The notes under the pieces were generated by a model. It was given only the letters and a program-made list of their open reading frames with translations. It ran no database searches and was not told the origin of the DNA. The position numbers were made by a program, and so were the translations under genes. Of a DNA stretch of 42,222 bases, positions 8,456 to 16,256 are shown in pieces; the first letter of the stretch is position 1; every line of letters starts with the position of its first letter. This DNA is from an uncultured Eubacteriales bacterium (GTDB taxonomy: Bacteria; Bacillota; Clostridia; Oscillospirales; Oscillospiraceae). Location: positions 1 to 42,222 of the forward strand of contig OMVL01000017.1 of the NCBI GenBank assembly GCA_900314485.1, given 5' to 3'.

Positions 8456-9127
8456 ATGACCTACAAAGAAGAATTCATTACCTTTATGGTGCGCTCCGGC
8501 GTGCTGACCTTTGGGGACTTTACGACAAAGAGCGGCCGCAAGACTCCCTACTTCGTCAATACCGGCAACTACAAGACCGGCGCTCAGGCCGCTCAGTTGG
8601 GCGACTACTACGCCGCCTGTATCCAGGAAAACCTGCCGGACGGCATCACCGCCCTCTTCGGGCCCGCCTATAAGGGCATCCCTCTGGCGGTGGCCGCCGC
8701 CTCCTCCCTGTATCGGAACTATGACCGGGACCTGCCCTACTGCTTCAACCGTAAGGAGGCCAAGGATCACGGCGAGGGCGGCTCCATGGTGGGCTATAAG
8801 CCTCAGGACGGGGACGACATCGCCATTATCGAGGATGTGGTCACTGCCGGCACCGCTGTGAGAGAGTCTATTGCCCTCTTTGAGCATGTGGCCAAGGTCA
8901 ACATGAAGGCTCTCTTTGTCTCCGTGGATCGGATGGAGCGGGGCACCCGGGACTGCTCCACCCTGGACGAGCTGCGCCAGGACTACGGCATTGCCGTCTA
9001 TCCCATTGTCACCGTCCGGGAGGTCATTGCCTTCCTCCACAACAACCCCATTGACGGCAAAGTCTATATCGACGACGAGATGCGTGCCAAGATGGAGGCC
9101 TATCTGGACCTGTATGGAGCGAAATGA
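8456..9127 (+). CDS. pyrE: Orotate phosphoribosyltransferase
   Basis: Makes orotidine 5'-phosphate from orotate and PRPP in de novo pyrimidine synthesis. The 223-residue protein carries the PRPP-binding loop IIEDVVTAGTAVRES around residues 124-138 and the family's FTTKSGRKTPYFVNTGNY segment near the N-terminus. GGGAGGA sits 7 bases before the ATG at 8456; a longer in-frame ATG at 8372 lies upstream of the promoter -10 and is rejected. It is separated from other pyrimidine genes and shares its end with radC. Confidence 0.95.
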   Translation: MTYKEEFITFMVRSGVLTFGDFTTKSGRKTPYFVNTGNYKTGAQAAQLGDYYAACIQENLPDGITALFGPAYKGIPLAVAAASSLYRNYDRDLPYCFNRKEAKDHGEGGSMVGYKPQDGDDIAIIEDVVTAGTAVRESIALFEHVAKVNMKALFVSVDRMERGTRDCSTLDELRQDYGIAVYPIVTVREVIAFLHNNPIDGKVYIDDEMRAKMEAYLDLYGAK

Positions 9128-9836
9128 TCCGCTGAGCCCGCCCAAGCCCAAGAATATCCACGGCGGGCACCGGAAACGAACCAAGCAGAAGTTTCTGGAA
9201 AACGGCGGCGACGGATTTCATGACCACCAGCTGTTGGAGATGATCCTGTTCTATGCCCATCCCCAGGGGGACGTGAATCCCCTGGCCCATGAGCTGATGA
9301 ATCGGTTCGGCACGCTCAACGCTGTACTGGAGGCCACTCCCGAGGAGTTGAAGCAGGTCGTGGGCGTCAGCGACCACACCGCCACTTTGCTCAAGCTGTT
9401 TCCCGCCGTTTTGCGCAGCTTCCATGGACACGAGATCAAGCCGGGCACCCCGGTGACTTCCACAGAGGAGGCAGCCGAAGTACTGCGCCACTGCTTTGTA
9501 GGGCTGCAGGTGGAGACGCTGTATCTCCTCACCACCGACGCCAAGGGCAAGCTGCTGGCCTGCGACCGGATCAGTCAGGGGTCGGTGGACGCCGTCCTGA
9601 TGGATCAGCGGCGGATCGTGGAAAAGATCATCCAGCGCAGAGCCAGTCAGGCCTATCTCGCCCACTGTCATCCCACCGGTTTGGCTCTGGCCTCCAGGGA
9701 GGACATCTGGGCCACCCGCCGTCTGCGTCAGACGCTGGAGCTGCTGAATGTCCGGCTCAACGACCATCTGATCTTTGCCGACGGAGACTATGTGTCCATG
9801 GTCCAGTCCGGGGATCTGGAAGCATATTATGGATAA
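9114..9836 (+). CDS. radC: RadC-family JAB-domain protein
   Basis: A 240-residue RadC/UPF0758 protein. An N-terminal helix-hairpin-helix-like part (GVNPLAHELMNRFGTLNAVLE-like, residues about 50-75) precedes the JAB/MPN domain. The JAMM metal site is H184-x-H186 with D197, read as HCHPTG...SRED; the usual HNHPSGD is slightly altered. The start at 9114 overlaps the end of pyrE by 14 bases and lacks a close ribosome binding site, so translation is probably coupled to pyrE. The old link to recombination repair is doubtful and the family's function remains unsettled. Confidence 0.88.
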   Translation: MERNDPLSPPKPKNIHGGHRKRTKQKFLENGGDGFHDHQLLEMILFYAHPQGDVNPLAHELMNRFGTLNAVLEATPEELKQVVGVSDHTATLLKLFPAVLRSFHGHEIKPGTPVTSTEEAAEVLRHCFVGLQVETLYLLTTDAKGKLLACDRISQGSVDAVLMDQRRIVEKIIQRRASQAYLAHCHPTGLALASREDIWATRRLRQTLELLNVRLNDHLIFADGDYVSMVQSGDLEAYYG

Positions 9837-9841
9837 AAGGA

Positions 9842-9882
9842 ACCGCACTGACGGGAGAATTGCTCCTGTCAGTGCGGTCTTT
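9842..9882. terminator. Bidirectional terminator between radC and comM
   Basis: A 16-bp stem (9842-9857 with 9863-9878, one G-U pair) with a 5-base loop is followed by CTTTT on the plus strand and by a T-rich run (CCTTTTAT) on the minus strand. It lies between the stops of the convergent radC and comM genes. Confidence 0.9.
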
Positions 9883-9885
9883 TCA

Positions 9886-11400
9886 TTATTGAAGATATTT
9901 TGTCGTCCGATACCCGATGGCCTCCGCCAGATGGATGGGGCCGATGTCCTCGGCTCCCGCCAGGTCCGCCACCGTCCGGGCCACCCGCAAAATCCGGTCA
10001 TAGCTCCGGGCGGTCAGCCCCAGCTTCTCGTAGGCGCTCTGCATCATCTTTGTGGCATCGTCCCCCAGCTTACAGTATGCCCGCAGCTCCGCCTGCCCCA
10101 TGTGGGCGTTGCAGCCCACGTCGGTGCCGGCAAAGCGGTCTCTCTGCCGCGCTCTGGCCTGCTCCACCCGCTCCTTGATCCGGGCGGAGGACTCTCCCGC
10201 CTTCCGCCGGCTCAGCTCCTCAAAGTTGAGGGCAGGGACGTCCACCTGCAAATCAATCCGGTCCAAGAGCGGCCCGGAGAGCCGGGAGAGATAGCGGCTC
10301 ACCTCCCGCTCAGAGCAGTGGCAGCGGCTGCTGTCATAGCCGTACCAGCCGCACTTGCAGGGATTCATGGCGCAGACCAGCATAAACTGACTGGGGTAGA
10401 CCACTGTGCCCGCCACCCGGGAGATCTGCACCCTTCCGTCCTCCAGGGGCTGACGGAGGACTTCCAATGTGTCCCGGTCAAACTCCGGCAGCTCATCTAA
10501 AAAGAGAACTCCGTGATGCGCCAGGGAAATTTCTCCCGGCCGGAGACTGGCTCCGCCGCCGGCCAGAGCGGGGGCGGAGACTGTGTGATGGGGGGAGCGG
10601 AAGGGCCGGTGGGTGGCCATGGGATGTTCTGCGTCCAGCAGTCCCGCCACGCTCATGAGCTCCGTGACCTCCAGCGCCTCGGCCCGGCTCAGGTCGGGGA
10701 GGATGGAGGGGATCCGCTTTGCCAGCATGCTCTTGCCGGAGCCGGGAGGGCCCACCATCAGCAGATGATGCCCGCCGGCAGCGGCCACCTCCGCCGCCCG
10801 CTTTACCTGCTCCTGTCCCTTGATGTCGGCAAAGTCGGGGAGCGAAGCGTCATTTGCACCCGGCTTCCAGGGCCGGGCGGGAGCGATCTCCTGCCGTCCC
10901 GCAAGGTGATCCGCCAGCTGCTCCAGATGCTCCACCGGATAGACCGTCAGCCCCTCCGCCAACGTGGCCTCCGGGGCGTTGTCCTTGGGGACGAACAGCT
11001 TTCGCACTCCCGCCTGCTGCGCCGCCAGCGCCATGGGCAGCACGCCCCGCACCGGCCGCAGAGCGCCGGAGAGGGACACCTCTCCCACAAAGGCGCAGTC
11101 CTCCAACTCGGCAAAGATCTGCCCGCTGACAGAGAGGATGCCCACCAGAATGGGAAGGTCGTACAGCGTCCCCTCCTTCTTCCGGTCGGCGGGCGCCAGA
11201 TTTACAGTGATCCGTCCCACCGGGAAGACAAAGCCGCAGTTTTTGATCGCCGAGCGGACCCGGTCCCGGGCCTCCCTGACAGCGGCGTCCGGCAGGCCCA
11301 CCACCTCAAAGCCGGGCAGGCCCCGAGCCACGTCACACTCCACGCTCACCTCGTAGCCGGAGATGCCGTGGATGCCCAGGGAACGGACGTTGACCACCAT
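9886..11400 (-). CDS. comM: YifB/ComM-family Mg-chelatase-like AAA+ ATPase
   Basis: A 504-residue protein of the YifB/ComM family. ComM is a hexameric helicase that promotes branch migration during natural transformation; whether this copy has that role is inferred. The order is the conserved N-terminal ChlI-like domain (GLPGFEVVGLPDAAVREARDR), Walker A VGPPGSGKSMLAKR near residue 215, HRPFRSPHHTVS, Walker B LFLDELPEF, a CxC-containing insert (AMNPCKCGWYG), and the C-terminal domain LTARSYDRILRVARTVADL. The ATG at 11400 follows GAGGAG; a longer frame to 11463 would run into the promoter. Confidence 0.93.
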   Translation of the reverse strand: MVVNVRSLGIHGISGYEVSVECDVARGLPGFEVVGLPDAAVREARDRVRSAIKNCGFVFPVGRITVNLAPADRKKEGTLYDLPILVGILSVSGQIFAELEDCAFVGEVSLSGALRPVRGVLPMALAAQQAGVRKLFVPKDNAPEATLAEGLTVYPVEHLEQLADHLAGRQEIAPARPWKPGANDASLPDFADIKGQEQVKRAAEVAAAGGHHLLMVGPPGSGKSMLAKRIPSILPDLSRAEALEVTELMSVAGLLDAEHPMATHRPFRSPHHTVSAPALAGGGASLRPGEISLAHHGVLFLDELPEFDRDTLEVLRQPLEDGRVQISRVAGTVVYPSQFMLVCAMNPCKCGWYGYDSSRCHCSEREVSRYLSRLSGPLLDRIDLQVDVPALNFEELSRRKAGESSARIKERVEQARARQRDRFAGTDVGCNAHMGQAELRAYCKLGDDATKMMQSAYEKLGLTARSYDRILRVARTVADLAGAEDIGPIHLAEAIGYRTTKYLQ

Positions 11401-11434
11401 GAAATACCACTCCTCACCTGAATTCGTCTTTATA

Positions 11435-11463
11435 AGCATAGCGGAAAACGGTAAAAATTGCAA
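11435..11463 (-). promoter_or_regulatory. comM promoter
   Basis: On the minus strand, -35 TTGCAA (11463-11458), a 17-bp spacer and -10 TATGCT (11440-11435), placed 35 bases before the comM ATG. Confidence 0.65.
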
Positions 11464-11640
11464 TCTCTCCCGGAAAAAAGGGGAGCAGCGCAGAAACAGA
11501 AAAAATTACCGTATTCTAACTTTTGAGCAGGAAATTGCCTGAAGTCCTCAGAACGGCAAAAAATGGTACTTTTGATGAAAAGTAAGCCATATCTAACTTA
11601 TAAAACAGTAAAAAATCACTAAAAATCCAGCTTTTCGAGG
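11464..11640. other. AT-rich divergent intergenic region with a small inverted repeat
   Basis: This stretch between the comM and nifJ promoters holds no credible gene. The only structure seen is TACTTTT (11567-11573) and AAAAGTA (11578-11584), perfect 7-bp arms 4 bases apart and about 57 bp upstream of the nifJ -35. It could be a regulator site; no known box is recognised. Confidence 0.4.
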
Positions 11641-11669
11641 TTTACAAACGGGTCAAAGACTGTTATGAT
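11641..11669 (+). promoter_or_regulatory. nifJ promoter
   Basis: -35 TTTACA (11641-11646), a 17-bp spacer and -10 TATGAT (11664-11669). The leader is about 97 bases. Confidence 0.78.
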
Positions 11670-11711
11670 TAGAACGTAAAAAAGGCGCTTGCTAAAAGTC
11701 TGCGCTGAAAA

Positions 11712-11733
11712 TATGACAGAGTTCTCTGTCATA
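11712..11733 (+). promoter_or_regulatory. Perfect 22-bp palindrome in the nifJ leader
   Basis: Arms TATGACAGAG (11712-11721) and CTCTGTCATA (11724-11733) are perfect and two bases apart, starting about 36 bases downstream of the predicted transcription start. It is either a protein operator or a tight RNA hairpin that shields the 5' end. No U-run follows, so it is not a terminator. Confidence 0.6.
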
Positions 11734-11772
11734 AATAAACGGAGTCTATCTGATTTAAGGAGGAGTCCAAAC

Positions 11773-14700
11773 ATGGTTGTTAGAAAACAGAAATCCATGG
11801 ACGCCAACAACGCAGCTGCATGGGTATCCTATGCATTCACTGAGGTTGCCGGCATCTACCCCATCACCCCGTCCAGCCCTATGGCTGACTACGTGGATCA
11901 GTGGGCCGCTCAGGGCCAGAAGAACATCTTCGGCAACACCGTCAAGGTCATTGAGATGCAGTCCGAGGCCGGCGCTGCCGGTACGGTCCACGGCTCTCTG
12001 GCTGCCGGCGCTCTGACCACCACCTACACCGCCTCTCAGGGCCTGCTGCTGATGATCCCGAACCTGTACAAGATCGCCGGCGAGCTGCTGCCCGGCGTCC
12101 TGCACGTAGCCGCCCGTGCCCTGACCACCCACGCCCTGAACATCTTCGGCGATCACGAGGACGTCATGGCCTGCCGCCAGACCGGCTTTGCCATGCTGGC
12201 CGAGGCCAACCCCCAGGAGGTCATGGACCTGGCTCCTGTGGCCCATCTGGCTGCCATTGAGGGTCGTGTACCCTTCCTGAACTTCTTCGACGGCTTCCGT
12301 ACCTCCCACGAGATCCAGAAGCTCTCCGTCTGGGACTACAAGGATCTGGCCGAGATGGTGGATCAGGACGCCGTTAAGGCCTTCCGTGACCACGCTCTGA
12401 ACCCCAACCACGGCATCACCCGTGGCTCCCACGAGAATGACGACACCTTCTTCCAGCACCGTGAGGCCAGCAACAAGTTCTATGACGCTCTGCCCGCCGT
12501 GGTGGATAAGTACTTCGCCCTCATTAACGAGAAGCTGGGCACCAACTACGCCGCCTTCAACTACTACGGCGCTCCCGACGCGGAGAACATCATCATTGCC
12601 ATCGGCTCCATCAACGATGTCGCCAGCGAGGTCGTGGACTACAAGGTCGCCCGCGGCGAGAAGGTGGGCATGATCAACGTCCATCTGTATCGTCCCTTCT
12701 CCGCTGAGCGGCTGCTGGCCGCCATTCCCGAGACGGTGAAGAAGATTGCCGTCCTCGACCGCACCAAGGAGCCCGGCGCTCTGGGTGAGCCTCTGTATCT
12801 GGACGTCGTCACCGCTCTGGCCGCTGCCGGTAAGACCGACATCAAGGTCATCGGCGGCCGCTACGGCCTCGGCTCCAAGGATACCCCTCCCTCCTCCGTC
12901 TTCGCTGTCTACAAGGAGCTGGAGAAGGACGAGCCCAAGGTCCACTTCACCATCGGCATCAACGACGATGTGACCTATCTCTCCCTGCCTGAGGAGCCGG
13001 CACCCAACACTGCCGCTGAGGGCACGGTCGAGGTCAAGTTCTGGGGTCTCGGCGGCGACGGCACCGTGGGCGCCAACAAGAACTCCATCAAGATCATCGG
13101 CGACCACACCGACAAGTACGTCCAGGCCTACTTCCAGTATGACTCCAAGAAGACCGGCGGCGTCACTGTCTCCCACCTGCGCTTCGGCGACAAGCCCATC
13201 CGCAGCCCCTACTACATCAACAAGGCTGACTTTGTGGCCTGCCACAATCCCAGCTACATCACCAAGCACTTCAAGATCGTCAACGACATCAAGGACGGCG
13301 GCACCTTCCTCATCAACTGCCAGTGGAGCTTTGAGGAGCTGGAGGAGCACCTGTCCGCTGAGAGCAAGAAGTACATGTATGATCACAAGATCAACCTGTA
13401 CACCATCAACGCCATCGACCTGGCACAGAAGGTTGGCATGGGCAAGCGCACCAACACTGTGCTGCAGTCCGCCTTCTTCGCTCTGGCAAACGTCCTGCCC
13501 GCTGAGGACGCCATCGGCTACATGAAGGACGCCGCTGAGCACTCCTACCTGAAGAAGGGCCGCGATGTCGTCGAGAAGAACTGGAACGCCATCGACGCCG
13601 GCGCTACCGCCTTCGTCAAGCACGAGATCCCCGCCAGCTGGGCCAATCCCGCTCCCGACGCCGCTCCTGCCGAGCTGACCGGCCGGGAGGACACCGTCAA
13701 GCTGGTCAAGGAGGTCATGCAGCCCATCAACCAGATGAACGGCTACAGCCTGCCTGTCTCCGCTTTTGAGCCCATGGTGGACGGTACGTTTGCCAACGGC
13801 GCATCTGCCTATGAGAAGCGCGGCGTCGCCGTCAACGTGGTGGAGTGGAATCCCGAAAAGTGCGTGCAGTGCAACCAGTGCGTCTTTGTCTGTCCCCACG
13901 CCACCCTCCGCGCTTACGCTCTGGATGCCGATGAGCAGGCCGCTGCTCCCGCCCAGACCAAGGCCGTTGACTTCAAGGTCGGCAAGGGCAAGGGCGTTTA
14001 CAAGTTCGCTCTGGCCGTCTCCCCCCTGGACTGCATGGGCTGCGGCGTCTGCGTGACCAAGTGCCCCACCCAGTCCCTCACCATGGTGCCTCAGGAGTCC
14101 CAGCTGGATCAGCAGCCCGTCTTCGATTACTGCGTCGAGAAGGTCTCCGTCAAGGACGAACTGGTGGACAACACCGTCAAGGGCTCCCAGTTCAAGACCC
14201 CGCTGCTTGAGTTCTCCGGCTCCTGTGCCGGCTGCGCCGAGAGCACCTATGCCCGCATCATCACCCAGCTGTTCGGCGACCGGATGTTCATCTCCAACGC
14301 CACCGGCTGCTCCTCCATCTGGGGCGGCACCGGCGCTACCTCTCCCTACACCGTCAACAAGGACGGTCAGGGCCCCGCATGGGCAAACTCCCTGTTCGAG
14401 GACAACGCTGAGCACGGTCTGGGCCTGTACTTCGGCCAGAAGACCATCCGTGACGCTCTGAAGGGCAAGGTCGAGGCTCTGGCTGAGACTGCCTCTGACG
14501 ACTTCAAGGCCGCCGCCGAGGCATGGCTGGATACCTACGCCTCCTCCGCTGACAACCAGAAGCCCACCAAGGCGCTCATTGCCGCTCTGGAGGCCGACGG
14601 CAGCGACAAGGCCAAAGACATCCTCGCTCAGAAGGATTACCTGAACAAGAAGTCCTGCTGGATCTTCGGCGGCGACGGCTGGGCCTACGATATCGGCTAC

Positions 14701-15303
14701 GGCGGCGTGGACCACGTGCTGGCCACCGGCGAGGACATCAACATCTTCGTCTTCGACACTGAGATCTACTCCAACACCGGCGGTCAGGCCTCCAAGTCCA
14801 CCAACATCGGCGCTGTCGCTCAGTTTGCCGCTGCCGGTAAGGCCATCGCCAAGAAGAGCCTGTCTGAGATCCAGATGCAGTACGGCTACGTCTATGTGGC
14901 TCAGGTCGCCATGGGCGCCGACCCCGCACAGACCCTGAAGGCCATTGTGGAGGCCGAGGCCTATCCCGGCCCCTCCCTCATCATCGGCTACAGCCCCTGC
15001 GAGCTGCACTCCATCAAGGGCGGCATGACCAACTGCCAGAACGAGATGAAGAAGGCCGTCACCTGCGGCTACTGGAACCTGTTCCGGTACAACCCCGCTC
15101 TGAAGGCCGAGGGCAAGAATCCCTTCTCCCTGGACTCCAAGGAGCCCAAGCCCGGCTACCATGACTTCCTGCTGGGCGAGGCCCGGTTCTCCGCTCTGAC
15201 CCGCTCCTTCCCCGAGCGTGCAGAGAAGCTGTTTAAGAAGAGCGAGGACACCGCAATGGCTCGCTACGAGCACCTGAAGAAGCTGGGCGACCTGTACGGC
15301 TGA
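11773..15303 (+). CDS. nifJ: Pyruvate:ferredoxin (flavodoxin) oxidoreductase
   Basis: Splits pyruvate with CoA to acetyl-CoA and CO2, passing electrons to ferredoxin or flavodoxin; it is central to anaerobic fermentation. This is the one-chain form, 1176 residues. The N-terminal pyrimidine-binding domain begins GIYPITPSSPMADY. Two 4Fe-4S sites lie at C697/C700/C703/C707 and C754/C757/C760/C764. A third, proximal cluster region starts with SGSCAGCAEST, and the thiamine-diphosphate motif GDGWAYDIGYGG is near 967, with NIFVFDTEIYSNTGGQ after it. AAGGAGGAG sits 7 bases before the ATG at 11773. Its regular codon use (GGC, AAG, CTG, GAC dominate) suggests high expression. Confidence 0.98.
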   Translation: MVVRKQKSMDANNAAAWVSYAFTEVAGIYPITPSSPMADYVDQWAAQGQKNIFGNTVKVIEMQSEAGAAGTVHGSLAAGALTTTYTASQGLLLMIPNLYKIAGELLPGVLHVAARALTTHALNIFGDHEDVMACRQTGFAMLAEANPQEVMDLAPVAHLAAIEGRVPFLNFFDGFRTSHEIQKLSVWDYKDLAEMVDQDAVKAFRDHALNPNHGITRGSHENDDTFFQHREASNKFYDALPAVVDKYFALINEKLGTNYAAFNYYGAPDAENIIIAIGSINDVASEVVDYKVARGEKVGMINVHLYRPFSAERLLAAIPETVKKIAVLDRTKEPGALGEPLYLDVVTALAAAGKTDIKVIGGRYGLGSKDTPPSSVFAVYKELEKDEPKVHFTIGINDDVTYLSLPEEPAPNTAAEGTVEVKFWGLGGDGTVGANKNSIKIIGDHTDKYVQAYFQYDSKKTGGVTVSHLRFGDKPIRSPYYINKADFVACHNPSYITKHFKIVNDIKDGGTFLINCQWSFEELEEHLSAESKKYMYDHKINLYTINAIDLAQKVGMGKRTNTVLQSAFFALANVLPAEDAIGYMKDAAEHSYLKKGRDVVEKNWNAIDAGATAFVKHEIPASWANPAPDAAPAELTGREDTVKLVKEVMQPINQMNGYSLPVSAFEPMVDGTFANGASAYEKRGVAVNVVEWNPEKCVQCNQCVFVCPHATLRAYALDADEQAAAPAQTKAVDFKVGKGKGVYKFALAVSPLDCMGCGVCVTKCPTQSLTMVPQESQLDQQPVFDYCVEKVSVKDELVDNTVKGSQFKTPLLEFSGSCAGCAESTYARIITQLFGDRMFISNATGCSSIWGGTGATSPYTVNKDGQGPAWANSLFEDNAEHGLGLYFGQKTIRDALKGKVEALAETASDDFKAAAEAWLDTYASSADNQKPTKALIAALEADGSDKAKDILAQKDYLNKKSCWIFGGDGWAYDIGYGGVDHVLATGEDINIFVFDTEIYSNTGGQASKSTNIGAVAQFAAAGKAIAKKSLSEIQMQYGYVYVAQVAMGADPAQTLKAIVEAEAYPGPSLIIGYSPCELHSIKGGMTNCQNEMKKAVTCGYWNLFRYNPALKAEGKNPFSLDSKEPKPGYHDFLLGEARFSALTRSFPERAEKLFKKSEDTAMARYEHLKKLGDLYG

Positions 15304-15341
15304 TTCGAGCAAGTCACCTGACTGATACAGATAAAACAATG

Positions 15342-15372
15342 CCCGCCTCCCCGAAAAGGGGAGGCGGGTTTT
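15342..15372 (+). terminator. nifJ terminator
   Basis: Perfect 11-bp GC-rich arms (15342-15352 and 15358-15368) around GAAAA, followed by TTTT. Confidence 0.93.
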
Positions 15373-15383
15373 GCGTGGGCTCG

Positions 15384-15412
15384 TTGCAAAGAATTTTGAT
15401 TTGGTGTAAAAT
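15384..15412 (+). promoter_or_regulatory. Promoter of the small membrane protein gene
   Basis: -35 TTGCAA (15384-15389), a 17-bp spacer and -10 TAAAAT (15407-15412), 35 bases before the ATG at 15448. Confidence 0.65.
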
Positions 15413-15447
15413 CAACCCAGCTGATTTTCGGTATTGGAGGCCTTCCC

Positions 15448-15804
15448 ATGAAAACCACCTTCCAGCGTCTGCACCGCACCGCCTTTGTGGCCTTCCCCCT
15501 CGTCACCGTCCTGCTTCTCCTCTCCCAGATGCTGTTTGGAGAAATCCCTGTCGTCATGCTCATTATCTGGGGCATCTCCATCGGCTTGCTGGCGGTGGTG
15601 CTGCTGGCCTGCATTGTCCAAGCAGCCAACCGCCGCTTTCGGGGCGGGGAATGGCGGCGGCAGGTGGCGAGGTATCTCATTTTTGCGGCAGCCACCTTTG
15701 CCGCCCTTGTGGTGCTGGATCTGTTTGCGGATCGGGTTTTGTGGCTGGCGGACGGACTTGTGGCCTTGGTCGTGGGGTTTCTGGGGTGGTATGAGAAACC
15801 CTGA
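15448..15804 (+). CDS. Small hypothetical membrane protein
   Basis: 118 residues, not recognised as a named family. The protein starts MKTTFQRLHRTAFVAFPLV. It has about four hydrophobic segments: roughly residues 11-31, 34-58, 77-92 and 95-112, with a basic loop (NRRFRGGEWRRQVARY) in the middle. TGGAGG lies 8 bases before the ATG, and a promoter stands at 15384-15412, so expression is likely. It is a single-gene unit between the nifJ terminator and the toxin-antitoxin module. Function unknown. Confidence 0.75.
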   Translation: MKTTFQRLHRTAFVAFPLVTVLLLLSQMLFGEIPVVMLIIWGISIGLLAVVLLACIVQAANRRFRGGEWRRQVARYLIFAAATFAALVVLDLFADRVLWLADGLVALVVGFLGWYEKP

Positions 15805-15830
15805 GAATCGAAATGACCGCCCAATGAGAC

Positions 15831-15860
15831 GGTCCGAGATGGTCTCAGACGGTCTCAGAC
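15831..15860. repeat. Three tandem 10-bp units before the antisense RNA promoter
   Basis: GGTCCGAGAT, GGTCTCAGAC and GGTCTCAGAC stand head to tail, the last two identical. They end 9 bases before the -35 box at 15870. The spacing of one helical turn suggests repeated regulator binding on one DNA face, though chance duplication is possible. Confidence 0.55.
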
Positions 15861-15869
15861 AAAATGGAT

Positions 15870-15898
15870 TTGACAAATCAAATTTCGTTGACTATAAT
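15870..15898 (+). promoter_or_regulatory. Consensus promoter of the antisense RNA
   Basis: Perfect -35 TTGACA (15870-15875), a 17-bp spacer and perfect -10 TATAAT (15893-15898). No credible protein-coding frame follows before the hairpin at 15954-15996, so it most likely drives a small RNA. Confidence 0.85.
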
Positions 15899-15904
15899 AG
15901 AAGC

Positions 15905-15999
15905 ATAAACAAGGGCACTGCCGATAGACGGTTGTCCCCCTTATAGTTACTTTGAAGAAGTAACCGCTTGCTTGGAGGCTGGGCGGTTACTTCTTCTTA
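15905..15999 (+). ncRNA. Putative antisense RNA antitoxin
   Basis: Predicted from the consensus promoter to the hairpin ending at 15996, about 95 nucleotides. It is complementary to the 3' end of the toxin transcript, including the last toxin codons and the stop. This converging arrangement, with overlap at the 3' ends, is that of known type I modules such as txpA/RatA and bsrG/SR4. Ends are inferred; neither transcript is directly shown by the sequence. Confidence 0.65.
15954..15996. terminator. Shared bidirectional terminator of the toxin and antitoxin RNAs
   Basis: Perfect 14-bp arms GAAGAAGTAACCGC (15954-15967) and GCGGTTACTTCTTC (15983-15996) with a 15-base loop. The toxin stop codon (15989-15987, minus strand) lies inside the right arm. 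Read in either direction the 3' arm ends in a T-rich run. Confidence 0.75.
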
Positions 16000-16073
16000 T
16001 TGGCCTGAATAAAGAGGCCGATAATGCCAACAACCAAAATGCCAATCTGGATCAGATCAGAATAAGTAATCAT
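15987..16073 (-). CDS. Holin-like type I toxin peptide, 28 residues
   Basis: A very short gene encoding 28 residues that start MITYSDLIQIGILVVG and end IQANKKK. A short polar N-terminus, one hydrophobic helix and a lysine-rich end match the putative holin-like toxin family (Hol_Tox, relatives of TxpA and BsrG), small membrane-acting peptides of type I toxin-antitoxin modules. AAAGGGGGG at 16089-16081 (minus strand) lies 7 bases before the ATG. A minus-strand promoter stands about 110 bases upstream, and an antisense RNA converges from the left. Membrane toxicity is inferred from the family; it has not been shown for this peptide. Confidence 0.75.
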   Translation of the reverse strand: MITYSDLIQIGILVVGIIGLFIQANKKK

Positions 16074-16104
16074 TGGGCAGCCCCCCTTTCGTAGAATCAC
16101 GCAA

Positions 16105-16129
16105 AAGAGGGCAAAGAAGCTGCCCTCTT
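16105..16129 (-). other. Hairpin in the toxin mRNA leader
   Basis: AAGAGGGCA (16105-16113) and TGCCCTCTT (16121-16129) form a perfect 9-bp stem with a 7-base loop, 15 bases upstream of the toxin ribosome binding site. Stable leader structures commonly hold down translation of type I toxins. Confidence 0.55.
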
Positions 16130-16179
16130 CCGAAAAAAGAGGGACAACCGCCTACCGTGTCAATGGCAGTGCCACTGAC

Positions 16180-16208
16180 AGAATATCACAGTTTTTTGAC
16201 ATTTGCAA
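16180..16208 (-). promoter_or_regulatory. Toxin gene promoter
   Basis: On the minus strand, -35 TTGCAA (16208-16203), a 17-bp spacer and -10 TATTCT (16185-16180). Transcription would start near 16173, giving a leader of about 100 bases. It is weaker than the perfect antisense promoter, as expected if antitoxin RNA is made in excess. Confidence 0.6.
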
Positions 16209-16256
16209 CTGCTGATCGATCAAATATCCCCAGTCCCATTTATTGTACCTCCACCC

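Noticed and set aside
11755..15339. A 1194-codon open frame on the minus strand opposite nifJ
   Set aside because: It is a shadow of the GC-rich nifJ codon pattern, has low-complexity Val/Gly/Leu sequence, no ribosome binding site and no family features.
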